A stretch of DNA of 64,000 nt from an uncultured Polaribacter sp. (GTDB taxonomy: Bacteria; Bacteroidota; Bacteroidia; Flavobacteriales; Flavobacteriaceae): assembly GCF_947501385.1 (NCBI RefSeq), contig NZ_CANMVP010000004.1, positions 124,001 through 188,000 on the forward strand, read 5' to 3'. Position 1 is the first letter of the stretch. Each line of letters starts with the position of its first letter. Shown piece by piece: positions 7,977 to 17,157 of the stretch. The notes under the pieces were generated by a model. The model worked only from the letters and a program-made list of their open reading frames with translations. It had not been told where the DNA came from and made no database searches. A program made the translations under genes and the position numbers.

Positions 7977-10313
7977 ATGAAGAATTTTAAAATTTATACT
8001 CAATATTTATTTCTTTTAACATTTCTTTTTTTGAATTCTTGCAAAAAACCAGTTGATAAGATTTATAGAGAATCAGACATTAACATTATTCCAAAGGTAG
8101 CATCATTAGAAATAAATGCGGGTGTTTTTCAGTTTGATAAAAACACACAATTTGTAGTTTCAAATGACACTCAAAAAAATGTTGCCAAAATTTTAATTGA
8201 TAGATTTAAGATAGTTGCAGATTGGGACTTAAAAATTACAGAAACCGCTCCAAAAGAGAATTATATCATTTTTAAAAAGGATGGAAGTTTGGCCAACGAA
8301 GCCTATGAATTACTCGTTACTAAAAATGAAATAACAATAACTGCTTCCAACCTTTCAGGATATTTATATAGCATACAAAGTCTTCGCCAATTACTACCTG
8401 TAGAAATCGAGCGTCAAGAAAAAGTATCTAATGTAGATTGGGAAATTCCCAACCTTACCATAAAAGACAGTCCGCGTTTTCAATGGCGAGGATTGATGTT
8501 AGATATCTCACGGCATTTTTTTGGTAAAGAATACATTAAAGAAACCATTGATGCTTTGGCAATGCATAAAATGAACATTTTACATTTGCATTTGGTAGAT
8601 GATCAAGGTTGGCGAATTGAAATAAAAAAATACCCAAAATTAACTGAAATTGGAGCCTTTAGAGTAGATCAAGAAGCGCTGCATTGGAATAAAAGAAAGG
8701 CAGTTACTTCTGAGCAAAAAGGAACTTATGGTGGATTTTTAACACAAGAAGAATTAAAAGAAATTGTAGCCTACGCAATCTCAAAAGGCGTAGAAGTTGT
8801 GCCAGAAATTGAAATGCCTGCGCATGTTTCTAGTGCTATTGCTGCGTATCCAGAATTGTCATGCTTTGATAAAGAAATTGGAGTTCCTTCTGGGGGTGTT
8901 TGGCCAATAACAGATATTTATTGTGCAGGAAAGGAAAATACATTTCACTTTTTAGAGGCCGTGTTAACAGAAGTAATGGCTATTTTTCCATCAAAATACA
9001 TTCATATTGGTGGCGATGAAGCAACTAAAACCAATTGGAAAATCTGTCCACATTGTCAAAAGAGAATGAAAAAAGAAGGACTTCATGATGTAGAAGAATT
9101 GCAAAGTTATTTTATTCAACGGATAGAAAAGTTTATCAACGCAAACGGGAAAAAACTAATTGGTTGGGATGAAATTCTAGAAGGAGGGCTTGCACCAGAT
9201 GCAACTGTTATGAGTTGGCGCGGTGTAAAAGGAGGTTTACAAGCAGCTGCAGAAGGGCACGATGTTGTTATGTCTCCAACCTCACACTCGTATTTTGATT
9301 ATTATCAAGGACCTGCAGAAAAAGAACCTTTAGCAATTGGCGGGTATACCCCTTTAAGTAAAGTGTACCAATTTGATCCTATTGTTCCTTCCATGTCAGC
9401 AAAAGAGGCAGCCCACGTTTTAGGTGGTCAGGCCAATTTATGGTCAGAATACATTCCCACAGAAAGTCATTCGCAATATATGATTTTTCCAAGATTAACG
9501 GCATTGTCAGAAACACTTTGGAGTACAAAAAAATCTCGAAATTGGCCAGATTTTTCAAATCGATTGCAACCGATGCTACAACGATATGAATATTTAGGAA
9601 TCAACTATGCAAAAAGTTCATTTTTACTAAAATCAGAAATAGCAATAAATGCTGATAAAAAATCGGCTTCCTTAATTTTAACGAACGAACATCCAACAGC
9701 TAATATCAAATACGCATTAGATAATGATGCATTAAATAGGTCATCGAAAACATATACAAAACCAATTTCCTTAACAGCAACTACAGTGGTAAAAGCGTCC
9801 ATTTTTAGTGATGATAAACTTACGGGAGCACTATTTTTAGATACCATAAAATTCCATAAAGCTATTGCGAGTAACCTAATTTTTAAGACGAAGTATAGTA
9901 ATAAATATAAAGGTTCAGGGGAATTTACACTAGTGAATACATTAAGAGGAACCAAGAATTTTAGAGATGGCAGATGGCAGGCATGGCTAAATAAAGAGGC
10001 ACATATTATTTTAGATTTAGGCGATCAAAAATTGGTAAGCCAAGTAGTTGTTGGTGCTATGGAGAACCAAAGAAACGGCATCTATTATCCATCAGAAATA
10101 AAGATTTTTACTTCAAATGATGGTGAAAGCTTTAAGGAAATCACTGCTTTAAAAAGGCCTTTTAAAGTAAACAAAGCTCAAGAATTAAAAGATTTTAAAA
10201 TCGATTTTAAATCACAAAATACAAGATTTATAAAGATAGAAGCCAATTTTTCTAAAAAGCGAAAAGACATCAAAGAGTTTTGGTTGTTTTTTGATGAAAT
10301 TTTAATCTATTAA
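7977..10313 (+). CDS. GH20 beta-N-acetylhexosaminidase, lipoprotein
   Basis: Removes terminal beta-linked GlcNAc or GalNAc by substrate-assisted catalysis. It has 778 residues: lipoprotein signal (LNSC), an N-terminal GH20b domain to about residue 160, and a catalytic barrel from FQWRGLMLDISRHFF to about residue 530. The catalytic Asp347-Glu348 pair is in HIGGDEATKTNW. A C-terminal half follows with a chitobiase-like segment and an F5/8-type (discoidin-like) module ending in SKKRKDIKEFWLFFDEIL. It lies 49 bp after glycosylasparaginase. It probably removes antennary GlcNAc so the GH92 enzymes can reach mannose. A second GH20 of the same architecture is at 32784. Confidence 0.95.
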   Translation: MKNFKIYTQYLFLLTFLFLNSCKKPVDKIYRESDINIIPKVASLEINAGVFQFDKNTQFVVSNDTQKNVAKILIDRFKIVADWDLKITETAPKENYIIFKKDGSLANEAYELLVTKNEITITASNLSGYLYSIQSLRQLLPVEIERQEKVSNVDWEIPNLTIKDSPRFQWRGLMLDISRHFFGKEYIKETIDALAMHKMNILHLHLVDDQGWRIEIKKYPKLTEIGAFRVDQEALHWNKRKAVTSEQKGTYGGFLTQEELKEIVAYAISKGVEVVPEIEMPAHVSSAIAAYPELSCFDKEIGVPSGGVWPITDIYCAGKENTFHFLEAVLTEVMAIFPSKYIHIGGDEATKTNWKICPHCQKRMKKEGLHDVEELQSYFIQRIEKFINANGKKLIGWDEILEGGLAPDATVMSWRGVKGGLQAAAEGHDVVMSPTSHSYFDYYQGPAEKEPLAIGGYTPLSKVYQFDPIVPSMSAKEAAHVLGGQANLWSEYIPTESHSQYMIFPRLTALSETLWSTKKSRNWPDFSNRLQPMLQRYEYLGINYAKSSFLLKSEIAINADKKSASLILTNEHPTANIKYALDNDALNRSSKTYTKPISLTATTVVKASIFSDDKLTGALFLDTIKFHKAIASNLIFKTKYSNKYKGSGEFTLVNTLRGTKNFRDGRWQAWLNKEAHIILDLGDQKLVSQVVVGAMENQRNGIYYPSEIKIFTSNDGESFKEITALKRPFKVNKAQELKDFKIDFKSQNTRFIKIEANFSKKRKDIKEFWLFFDEILIY

Positions 10314-10341
10314 AACTACAATTGAATTCTAATTAAAAACT

Positions 10342-12561
10342 ATGAGGAATTTTGTTTTTATTATCTTTTTATTACTGGCGAATTCTATAATTCTGGCACA
10401 AGAATTCACGCAATATGTAAATCCATTTATCGGTACTTCTAATTATGGGGCTACCAATCCAGGAGCTATTGCGCCAAGAGGCATGGTGAGCGTATCGCCT
10501 TTTAATGTATCTGGAAAACAGAATATTATGGAGAAAGATAGCAGATGGTTGTCGAATCCTTATGTAAACGAAAACACTTTTTTAACGGGTTTTTCTCATG
10601 TAAATTTAAGTGGTGTGGGCTGTCCAGATTTAGGGGTTCTTTTATTGATGCCAACAACGGGTAAGTTAGAAACCAATCATTTAAAATACGGAAGTACCTA
10701 TAAAAATGAATTTGCAAAAGCGGGGTATTATAGTACAACGTTGCATAAGTACAATATAAAAGTAGAAACTACAGCAACTATAAGAACAGGAATTTCGAGA
10801 TATTCTTTTCCAAAAGGCGAAGCTAATATCTTACTAAATTTGGGTGTAGGACTAACAAACGAAGAAGGTGCATTGATAAAAATAGTTTCATCAACAGAAA
10901 TTGAAGGAATTAGGAATGTAGGATCTTTCTGTTATTACAAGCCTGAAGAAGCCTATCCTGTTTATTTTGTAGCAAAGTTTAGCAAGCCAGCAAAGGAATT
11001 CGGAATTTGGAAAAAGCCAAGTATTTATAAAGGAAAAGAAGCAGCATGGATGCCTTATAATGGCAAAACCAGATTGTTTAAAAGCTATAAAAAAGAAGTA
11101 ATTGGCGATAGTATTGGCAGTTATTTTAGCTATTATTTTGAGACCCCAACCCAAGTAGAAGTTAAAATTGGGGTTTCTTATGTAAGTATTAAAAATGCCA
11201 GAGAAAATTTAGAAAAGGAAACGGAAAATTTATCTTTTGATGAAGTATATCAACAAACTTCTACTACTTGGAATGAGCAACTCTCTAAAATAAAAGTAGA
11301 AGGCGGTTCTAAAGACGATAAAACTATTTTTTACACTGCATTATATCATACATTAATTCACCCAAATATTTTAAATGATTTTAATGGCGAATATCCAAGT
11401 ATGGGAACCCGTAAAACTTTAAAAACAGCAGGTACAAGATTTACGGTATTCTCTTTTTGGGATACTTATCGAAACTTGCATGCGTTTATGTCTTTGGTAT
11501 ATCCCAAACAACAGTCTAATATGGTAAAAAGCATGTTGACCATTTATGATGAAAGTGGCTGGTTGCCCAAATGGGAATTGAACGCAACAGAAACAACTAC
11601 CATGGTAGGTGATCCTGCGGGAATCATTATAACAGACACCTACTTAAAAGGAATTAGAGATTTTGATATTGAAAAGGCATATAAAGCCATGCTGAAAAGT
11701 GCTACGCAACTAGAGAAAAACCCATTAAGACCAGGAATTAAAGAATATATAACTAAAGGCTATTTAACTACAAATCATAAAGGTTCTGTTTCGACCACTC
11801 AAGAATATAATATTAGTGATTATGCTATTGCTTTGTTGGCAAAAGAACTCGGTAAAAAAGATACTTACAAACAATTTTTAAAACGCTCAACATCTTATAG
11901 AAATTTATTTGATAATAATTTGAAATTATTGCGACCTCAAAATCCTGATAGAACTTGGTACAAACTATTTGATCCTTTGGCAGGGGCAAATTTTACGAAG
12001 AACGAAGGTTTTATAGAAGGCAATGCTTGGCAATATACTTTTATGGTGGCTCATGATACAAAAGGTTTGATAAAATTAATGGGAGGAAAAAAAGCATATA
12101 GCCATCAGCTACAAAAAGTATTTGATACCCATCAATTCGACATGGCAAATGAGCCAGATATGGGGTATCCGTATTTGTTTAATTATATAAATGGTGAAGA
12201 ATGGCGTAGTCAGAAAAAAGTAAAAGAATTGGTGCGAACGTATTTTCAAAACAAACCTGCAGGACTTCCAGGAAACGATGATACAGGAACCATGTCTGCA
12301 TGGCTACTTTATAGTATGATGGGCATATATCCAATTTCTCCAGCAGCACCTTTTTACACAATTACAACACCAATGTTCGATAAAATTACGGTTGAATTGG
12401 ACCAAAATTATTATAAAGGAAAACAATTAATCATTACCAAAAAAGGTTCTAAAGATGGTTTGGTTAACAAAATTCAATTAAACGAAAAAAATCATAAAAG
12501 TTATTTTATAGACCATAAAGAGTTGACAAAAGGAGCAATTTTAAACATCATTCTAAAATAG
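10342..12561 (+). CDS. GH92 alpha-mannosidase, secreted
   Basis: Complete GH92 enzyme of 739 residues with a Sec signal peptide ending ILAQ. The N-terminal beta-sandwich begins YVNPFIGTSNYG and the helical catalytic domain follows. The EGNAWQ Glu559 and GNDDTGTMSAW Asp646-Asp647 match the conserved acid and base/Ca2+ blocks. The NATETTTMVGDPAG stretch is a different version of the NETNxM block of the GH92 at position 1, so it probably prefers another linkage. It follows the GH20 gene by 28 bp and is last in block A; a terminator-like hairpin lies just after it. Confidence 0.95.
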   Translation: MRNFVFIIFLLLANSIILAQEFTQYVNPFIGTSNYGATNPGAIAPRGMVSVSPFNVSGKQNIMEKDSRWLSNPYVNENTFLTGFSHVNLSGVGCPDLGVLLLMPTTGKLETNHLKYGSTYKNEFAKAGYYSTTLHKYNIKVETTATIRTGISRYSFPKGEANILLNLGVGLTNEEGALIKIVSSTEIEGIRNVGSFCYYKPEEAYPVYFVAKFSKPAKEFGIWKKPSIYKGKEAAWMPYNGKTRLFKSYKKEVIGDSIGSYFSYYFETPTQVEVKIGVSYVSIKNARENLEKETENLSFDEVYQQTSTTWNEQLSKIKVEGGSKDDKTIFYTALYHTLIHPNILNDFNGEYPSMGTRKTLKTAGTRFTVFSFWDTYRNLHAFMSLVYPKQQSNMVKSMLTIYDESGWLPKWELNATETTTMVGDPAGIIITDTYLKGIRDFDIEKAYKAMLKSATQLEKNPLRPGIKEYITKGYLTTNHKGSVSTTQEYNISDYAIALLAKELGKKDTYKQFLKRSTSYRNLFDNNLKLLRPQNPDRTWYKLFDPLAGANFTKNEGFIEGNAWQYTFMVAHDTKGLIKLMGGKKAYSHQLQKVFDTHQFDMANEPDMGYPYLFNYINGEEWRSQKKVKELVRTYFQNKPAGLPGNDDTGTMSAWLLYSMMGIYPISPAAPFYTITTPMFDKITVELDQNYYKGKQLIITKKGSKDGLVNKIQLNEKNHKSYFIDHKELTKGAILNIILK

Positions 12562-12887
12562 CAAGCCTTAATTTGCACCAACACCTTTTCAAATTTGTTA
12601 TTGGTCGAACAAATTTGAGTCTTATTTTCTTTGTTGGTTAATTTATAGAAGAAATTTAATTCTTAATAGTTGAGTAAATTGAGTTTTTGTTTGAGTTAAT
12701 TTAAATTGAAAAGGGAGAATATGATACATTTTTCCTTTTTTTATTTGTTAAAATATTAAGCTGTTTTTTACAATTACAATTTTTATAGTAATTTATGGCT
12801 TTAAAATTTAACCAAATTTTTTTATTACTGTTTGAAAAAAGGTTTTCAACTATGAATGTTTTAAAATAAAATCAATTTTAATATAAG
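12562..12887. other. 326-bp intergenic region between blocks A and B
   Basis: Very AT-rich. It holds a terminator-like hairpin at its left end (12589-12618) and otherwise no gene-like frame. I searched for the Bacteroidota TANNTTTG promoter element and found only near matches. The TCCAT tandem operator found elsewhere in this window is absent. A promoter for block B must lie here or transcription must read through. Confidence 0.6.
12589..12618 (+). terminator. Putative terminator after block A
   Basis: Perfect 11-bp inverted repeat TCAAATTTGTT / AACAAATTTGA with an 8-nt loop, followed by a T-rich stretch. It starts 28 bp after the GH92 stop codon. The stem is AT-rich, so strength is uncertain. 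Confidence 0.55.
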
Positions 12888-14546
12888 ATGAAAAGCGTAA
12901 AATGCAATATTGTTAAAAAAAAATCAATTTTAGTACTTTTATTTGTGTTATGTTTTGCGTTTGCTACTTGTAAAACAAGACAAAAAGAAGAAAAAATAAA
13001 AAAACCCAACATCATTTTTATAATGAGTGATGATCATGCATATCAAGCAATTAGTGCGTATGGGCATGACTTAAATAATACACCAAATATTGATAGGATA
13101 GCGAACGAAGGCGCTATTCTTAAGAAAGCTTTTGTAACCAATTCTATTTGTGCGCCAAGTAGAGCGGTGATGTTAACAGGGAAACACAGTCATATAAATG
13201 GTAAAGTTGACAATATTAGACCTTTCGATTGGAATCAAAATAATTTTGCCAAAGATTTGCAAAAAGTAGGGTATGAAACTGCTTTGGTTGGTAAAATTCA
13301 CCTAAAAGGAACTCCACAAGGGTTTGATTATTCGAACGTTTTAGTAGGTCAAGGACATTATTATGCCCCAGAATTTATAGAAAATGGTGTCAAGAAAAAA
13401 ATTCCAGGATATGTCACTCAAATAACCACAGATATTGCTATTGATTGGTTAGATCATAAACGGGAAAAAGACAAGCCTTTTTTATTATTATACCATCAAA
13501 AAGCACCGCATAGAACGTGGATGCCAGAAGAAAAATATTTGGATTTATTCACGGATAAAACCTTTGACCCGCCAGCTAATTTGTTTGATGATTACGAAGG
13601 AAGACCTGCTGCAGCTACTCACGAAATGGGTATTTATAAAGATATGGATTTAGTTTATGATTTGAAGATGTTGGATAAAGAAGGCGACATAAAAACGACA
13701 TATAGAAATGCTTTTAAAGGGCGATACAATAGAATGACCGATGAACAAAAAGCTGCTTGGGATGCTCATTACTACCCTATTATAGAAGATTTTAAAGCTA
13801 AAAATTTAGAAGGCAAAGATTTAGCGCTTTGGAAGTATAACAGGTACATGCAAGACTATTTAAGCACTATCCAGTCTGTTGATGATGGCGTTGGTGAAGT
13901 ATTGGATTACCTCAAAGCAAACGGATTGGAAGAAAACACCATAGTTGTTTATACATCAGACCAAGGTTTTTATTTAGGTGAACACGGTTGGTTTGACAAA
14001 CGTTTTATGTATGAGGAATCGTTTAGAACGCCTTTATTGATGAAATATCCTAAAGAAATTAAAGCGGGAACTGTAATAGATGGACTAGTACAAAATTTAG
14101 ATTTTGCTCCTACATTTCTTGATTATGCTGGTGTTGAAATTGATGAAAGTATTCAAGGTGAATCTTTCAGGAAATTAGTAAACGGTGAAGCAAGCGAATG
14201 GCGAGATGCTATTTATTATACCTATTATGAATTTCCTGGTGAGCATCATGTAAAACGCCATTATGGAGTCAGAACTGATAAATATAAATTGATTCATTTT
14301 TATTATGATATTGATACCTGGGAGTTATATGATTTAGAAAAAGACCCATCAGAAATGAATAATGTATATGATGATAAATCGTATGCCGATGTTCAAGAAA
14401 AAATGCACAAAGAATTGCAAAATATGAGAACAAAATATGGAGATAGTGATAAGATGAACAAGGAGCATCTCAAAAGATTTCTAGACTTTAAAGAACAAAA
14501 AATAAAGGAAAGAGAAGACATAGAGAAACAAAAAAATAAAACATAA
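12888..14546 (+). CDS. S1-family sulfatase 1 (CAPSR), lipoprotein
   Basis: Type I sulfatase of 552 residues that hydrolyses a sulfate ester using formylglycine made from Cys88 in ICAPSRAVMLTGK. The signal peptide has a lipobox (FATC). The metal-binding N-terminal block FIMSDDHAYQA and the C-terminal YTSDQGFYLGEHGWFDKR block are intact. Overall it resembles the S1 subgroup containing GlcNAc-6-O-sulfatases of gut Bacteroides, which would suit a sulfated N-glycan antenna, but subfamily assignment from memory is tentative. It opens block B and is followed 7 bp later by a GH29 fucosidase. Maturation needs an anaerobic or aerobic sulfatase-maturating enzyme, neither of which is in this window. Confidence 0.93.
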   Translation: MKSVKCNIVKKKSILVLLFVLCFAFATCKTRQKEEKIKKPNIIFIMSDDHAYQAISAYGHDLNNTPNIDRIANEGAILKKAFVTNSICAPSRAVMLTGKHSHINGKVDNIRPFDWNQNNFAKDLQKVGYETALVGKIHLKGTPQGFDYSNVLVGQGHYYAPEFIENGVKKKIPGYVTQITTDIAIDWLDHKREKDKPFLLLYHQKAPHRTWMPEEKYLDLFTDKTFDPPANLFDDYEGRPAAATHEMGIYKDMDLVYDLKMLDKEGDIKTTYRNAFKGRYNRMTDEQKAAWDAHYYPIIEDFKAKNLEGKDLALWKYNRYMQDYLSTIQSVDDGVGEVLDYLKANGLEENTIVVYTSDQGFYLGEHGWFDKRFMYEESFRTPLLMKYPKEIKAGTVIDGLVQNLDFAPTFLDYAGVEIDESIQGESFRKLVNGEASEWRDAIYYTYYEFPGEHHVKRHYGVRTDKYKLIHFYYDIDTWELYDLEKDPSEMNNVYDDKSYADVQEKMHKELQNMRTKYGDSDKMNKEHLKRFLDFKEQKIKEREDIEKQKNKT

Positions 14547-14553
14547 AAAATCA

Positions 14554-15624
14554 ATGAAAAAAACGATAATTATATTTTTTGTCTTAGCAGGATTATTTTT
14601 CAATTCCTGCAAACAAGAAAAGGCTAAAATAGAACCCAAAGAGCCTGAAAATTATTTAGAGGAATCTGAGGAAGATTTTGCAAAACGTATGCAATGGTTT
14701 ACTGATGCTAAGTATGGTATGTTCATCCATTTTGGATTATACAGTCAATTAGGAGGTATTTATAAAGGAAACGATAAAGGACGTTATGCAGAATGGATTC
14801 AAGGAAACCAAAATATACCTTCAGAAGAATATGTAAAACTTCTTGACACTTGGAATCCAAAAGATTTTGATGCAGACAAAATTGTAAAACTAGCCAAAGA
14901 TTCAGAAATGAAGTATTTAGTAGTAACCACAAAGCATCATGAAGGATTTTGCTTATTCGATTCTAAATATACCGATTTCGATATTGCAAGTACACCAATG
15001 AAAGGTAGAGATTTTATTAAAGAATTGGCAGAGGCTTGTAAAAAACAAGGCATCGTTTTTGGAACGTATTATAGTATTACCGATTGGCATGAAGGTTCGC
15101 AATATGTAGAAGAAGGAAAAGGTTGGGGTATGATGAAAATGCATGAAGGACAAAAAGAAAAATATGTGACTTACATGAAAAATCAAATTAAAGAATTAAT
15201 TGAAAATTACGATACTAATATCCTCTGGTTTGATGGTGATTGGGTAGATTGGTGGACGCTGGAAGATGGTAATGATTTATACCAATACAGTCGTGAATTA
15301 AAACCAAGCATTATCATAAATAATCGAGTTTCTAAAAGGAAGTTATTCAAAAAAGATTTTGGAACACCTGAGCAATTCCATTTAGATTCTATTGTAAATT
15401 ACAACTGGGAAGCTTGCTATACCATTAATGATTCTTGGGGTTATAAAGAAAAGGACACTTTATGGAAATCGCCAGCAGAAATCTATGAAAAATTAAAAGA
15501 TATCACAGCAAAAGGCGGGAACTTTTTATTAAATGTAGGACCAGATGGTAATGGTGTTATTCCAGAACGTTCAGCTGAAATATTATTAGAAGTTGGTGAA
15601 ATGTTAAGAAGAGAAGGTAAATAA
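14554..15624 (+). CDS. GH29 alpha-L-fucosidase 1, catalytic domain only
   Basis: Retaining alpha-L-fucosidase, lipoprotein (signal ending FNSC), 356 residues. The barrel is complete: YGMFIHFGLYS, TTKHHEGFCLFDSKYTDFD and ILWFDGD with Asp227 as the expected nucleophile. The final block, GGNFLLNVGPDGNG, ends the barrel. It stops right after the barrel and lacks the C-terminal beta-sandwich of most family members, so at 356 residues it is short for GH29. There is no sign of a frameshift in the 12 bp before the next gene. It sits between two sulfatases, so its substrate may be a sulfated fucoside or a fucose next to a sulfated sugar. Confidence 0.93.
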   Translation: MKKTIIIFFVLAGLFFNSCKQEKAKIEPKEPENYLEESEEDFAKRMQWFTDAKYGMFIHFGLYSQLGGIYKGNDKGRYAEWIQGNQNIPSEEYVKLLDTWNPKDFDADKIVKLAKDSEMKYLVVTTKHHEGFCLFDSKYTDFDIASTPMKGRDFIKELAEACKKQGIVFGTYYSITDWHEGSQYVEEGKGWGMMKMHEGQKEKYVTYMKNQIKELIENYDTNILWFDGDWVDWWTLEDGNDLYQYSRELKPSIIINNRVSKRKLFKKDFGTPEQFHLDSIVNYNWEACYTINDSWGYKEKDTLWKSPAEIYEKLKDITAKGGNFLLNVGPDGNGVIPERSAEILLEVGEMLRREGK

Positions 15625-15636
15625 TTATAACATAAA

Positions 15637-17151
15637 ATGAAAAAGCTAAGATATTTAATGGTTCTAATTATCTCTGTGTTTGCAATAAGTTGTAAAGAAA
15701 AACAAGTTGCAAAACAGGAAAATACAAAACCAAATATTTTGTTCATTTTTACAGACGATCAACGACATGATGCTGTTGGAAGTCTTGGTATCGAAAATGT
15801 CAAAACACCCAATATAGACAAACTAGTCCAAAACGGCACGTCATTCACCAATTCATACATTTTAGGTGCTACAACAGCTGCTGTTTGTTCGCCAAGTAGA
15901 GCGATGTTGATGACTGGACGCCACTATTTTAATATCGAACCAAATGTATATGCGCAATTTGCATTTTCAAAAGAAGACAGAGGGAAAAGTGATAAACTAA
16001 CGTTTCCAGAATACTTTAAAGCTAATGGTTATAAAACGTTTGCTACAGGAAAGCAGCATAATGGAGAACCATGGGTAGAAAGAGGTTTTACACATGTAAA
16101 ATCTGTATTCTTAGGAGGCATGACTACCCATTTTGGCACTAAAGTAAAAGATTACACCCCTAAAACAGGTTGGTCTGAGGCTTATCAAAATAAAGAAAAA
16201 TTTAGTAGTGAAGTATTTGCTGATGCTGCAGTAGGTTTTTTAGATAGTTATATAAAAGAGAATCCATTTTTAATGTACATTGCTTTTACAGCACCACATG
16301 ACCCACGTACAGCACCACAAGAATTTCATAATATGTATCCTACTGAGGATATGGTGTTACCAGATAATTTTATGCCTCAGCACCCTTTTGAAATTGCTGA
16401 TGACAATATTAGAGATGAACGATTGGCACCTTTTCCAAGAACAGAAGCCATTATTCAAAAAGAAATATCGGATTACTATGCGATGATTACAGCAACCGAT
16501 GCACAAATTGGACGCATTTTAAAGGCTTTGGAAGCTTCAGGTCAAACCGAAAATACAATAATTGTTTTTGCAGGTGATAACGGATTAGCATTGGGTCAGC
16601 ATGGTTTATTAGGTAAACAAAATGTATATGAACATAGTGTAGGTGTGCCTTTAATTTTTTGTGGCCCATATATTCCAAAGAATCAAAAAGTAGATGCTTT
16701 AGCATATTTGCATGATGTATTTCCAACGTTATGTGGTTTAACAGGTTTAGAAATTCCTGACTCAGTTGAAACAGAAGATTTATCACCAGTTATAAAAGGC
16801 GAAAAACAGCAAGTGAGAGAAAGTATGATGTATGCGTACAATACTTGGCCAGGGGATTTTTTGAATGAAAACAGAAAACACAATCCCGGGGGAGGAGAAA
16901 GGGCAGTAAGAAAAGACAATTATAAATTGATTGTTAGTAGTAAAGAAGATGCATTTACATATCAGCTATTTGATTTAGAAAAAGACCCTTGGGAACTATC
17001 TAACTTAGTTGAAGATGAATATTACACTTCGGTTAAGGAAGATTTACTAAAAGAATTAGAAGAATTAATGAAAAAAGCTGGAGATACCGCAAAATTGAAT
17101 AAAAGAGAATTTGGGCTTTTTGATAATCCAGAAGCTTTCCGATTCAAATAA
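15637..17151 (+). CDS. S1-family sulfatase 2 (CSPSR), lipoprotein
   Basis: A 504-residue sulfatase with lipoprotein signal (FAISC). The formylglycine precursor is Cys84 in VCSPSRAMLMTGR. FIFTDDQRHDA at the N-terminus carries the metal-binding Asp pair, TGKQHNGEPWVERGF replaces the usual GKWHLG block, and VFAGDNGLALGQHGLLGKQ is the C-terminal metal block. The GKQHN variant and the LGGMTTHFG region show a different subfamily from sulfatases 1 and 3. Substrate unknown; its place between two GH29 genes suggests a fucose-bearing sulfated glycan. Confidence 0.92.
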   Translation: MKKLRYLMVLIISVFAISCKEKQVAKQENTKPNILFIFTDDQRHDAVGSLGIENVKTPNIDKLVQNGTSFTNSYILGATTAAVCSPSRAMLMTGRHYFNIEPNVYAQFAFSKEDRGKSDKLTFPEYFKANGYKTFATGKQHNGEPWVERGFTHVKSVFLGGMTTHFGTKVKDYTPKTGWSEAYQNKEKFSSEVFADAAVGFLDSYIKENPFLMYIAFTAPHDPRTAPQEFHNMYPTEDMVLPDNFMPQHPFEIADDNIRDERLAPFPRTEAIIQKEISDYYAMITATDAQIGRILKALEASGQTENTIIVFAGDNGLALGQHGLLGKQNVYEHSVGVPLIFCGPYIPKNQKVDALAYLHDVFPTLCGLTGLEIPDSVETEDLSPVIKGEKQQVRESMMYAYNTWPGDFLNENRKHNPGGGERAVRKDNYKLIVSSKEDAFTYQLFDLEKDPWELSNLVEDEYYTSVKEDLLKELEELMKKAGDTAKLNKREFGLFDNPEAFRFK

Positions 17152-17157
17152 GAGATA

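Noticed and set aside
12562..12887. HTCS-type or canonical promoter before block B
   Set aside because: No TCCAT tandem and only near matches to TANNTTTG in a very AT-rich stretch, so no site could be called.
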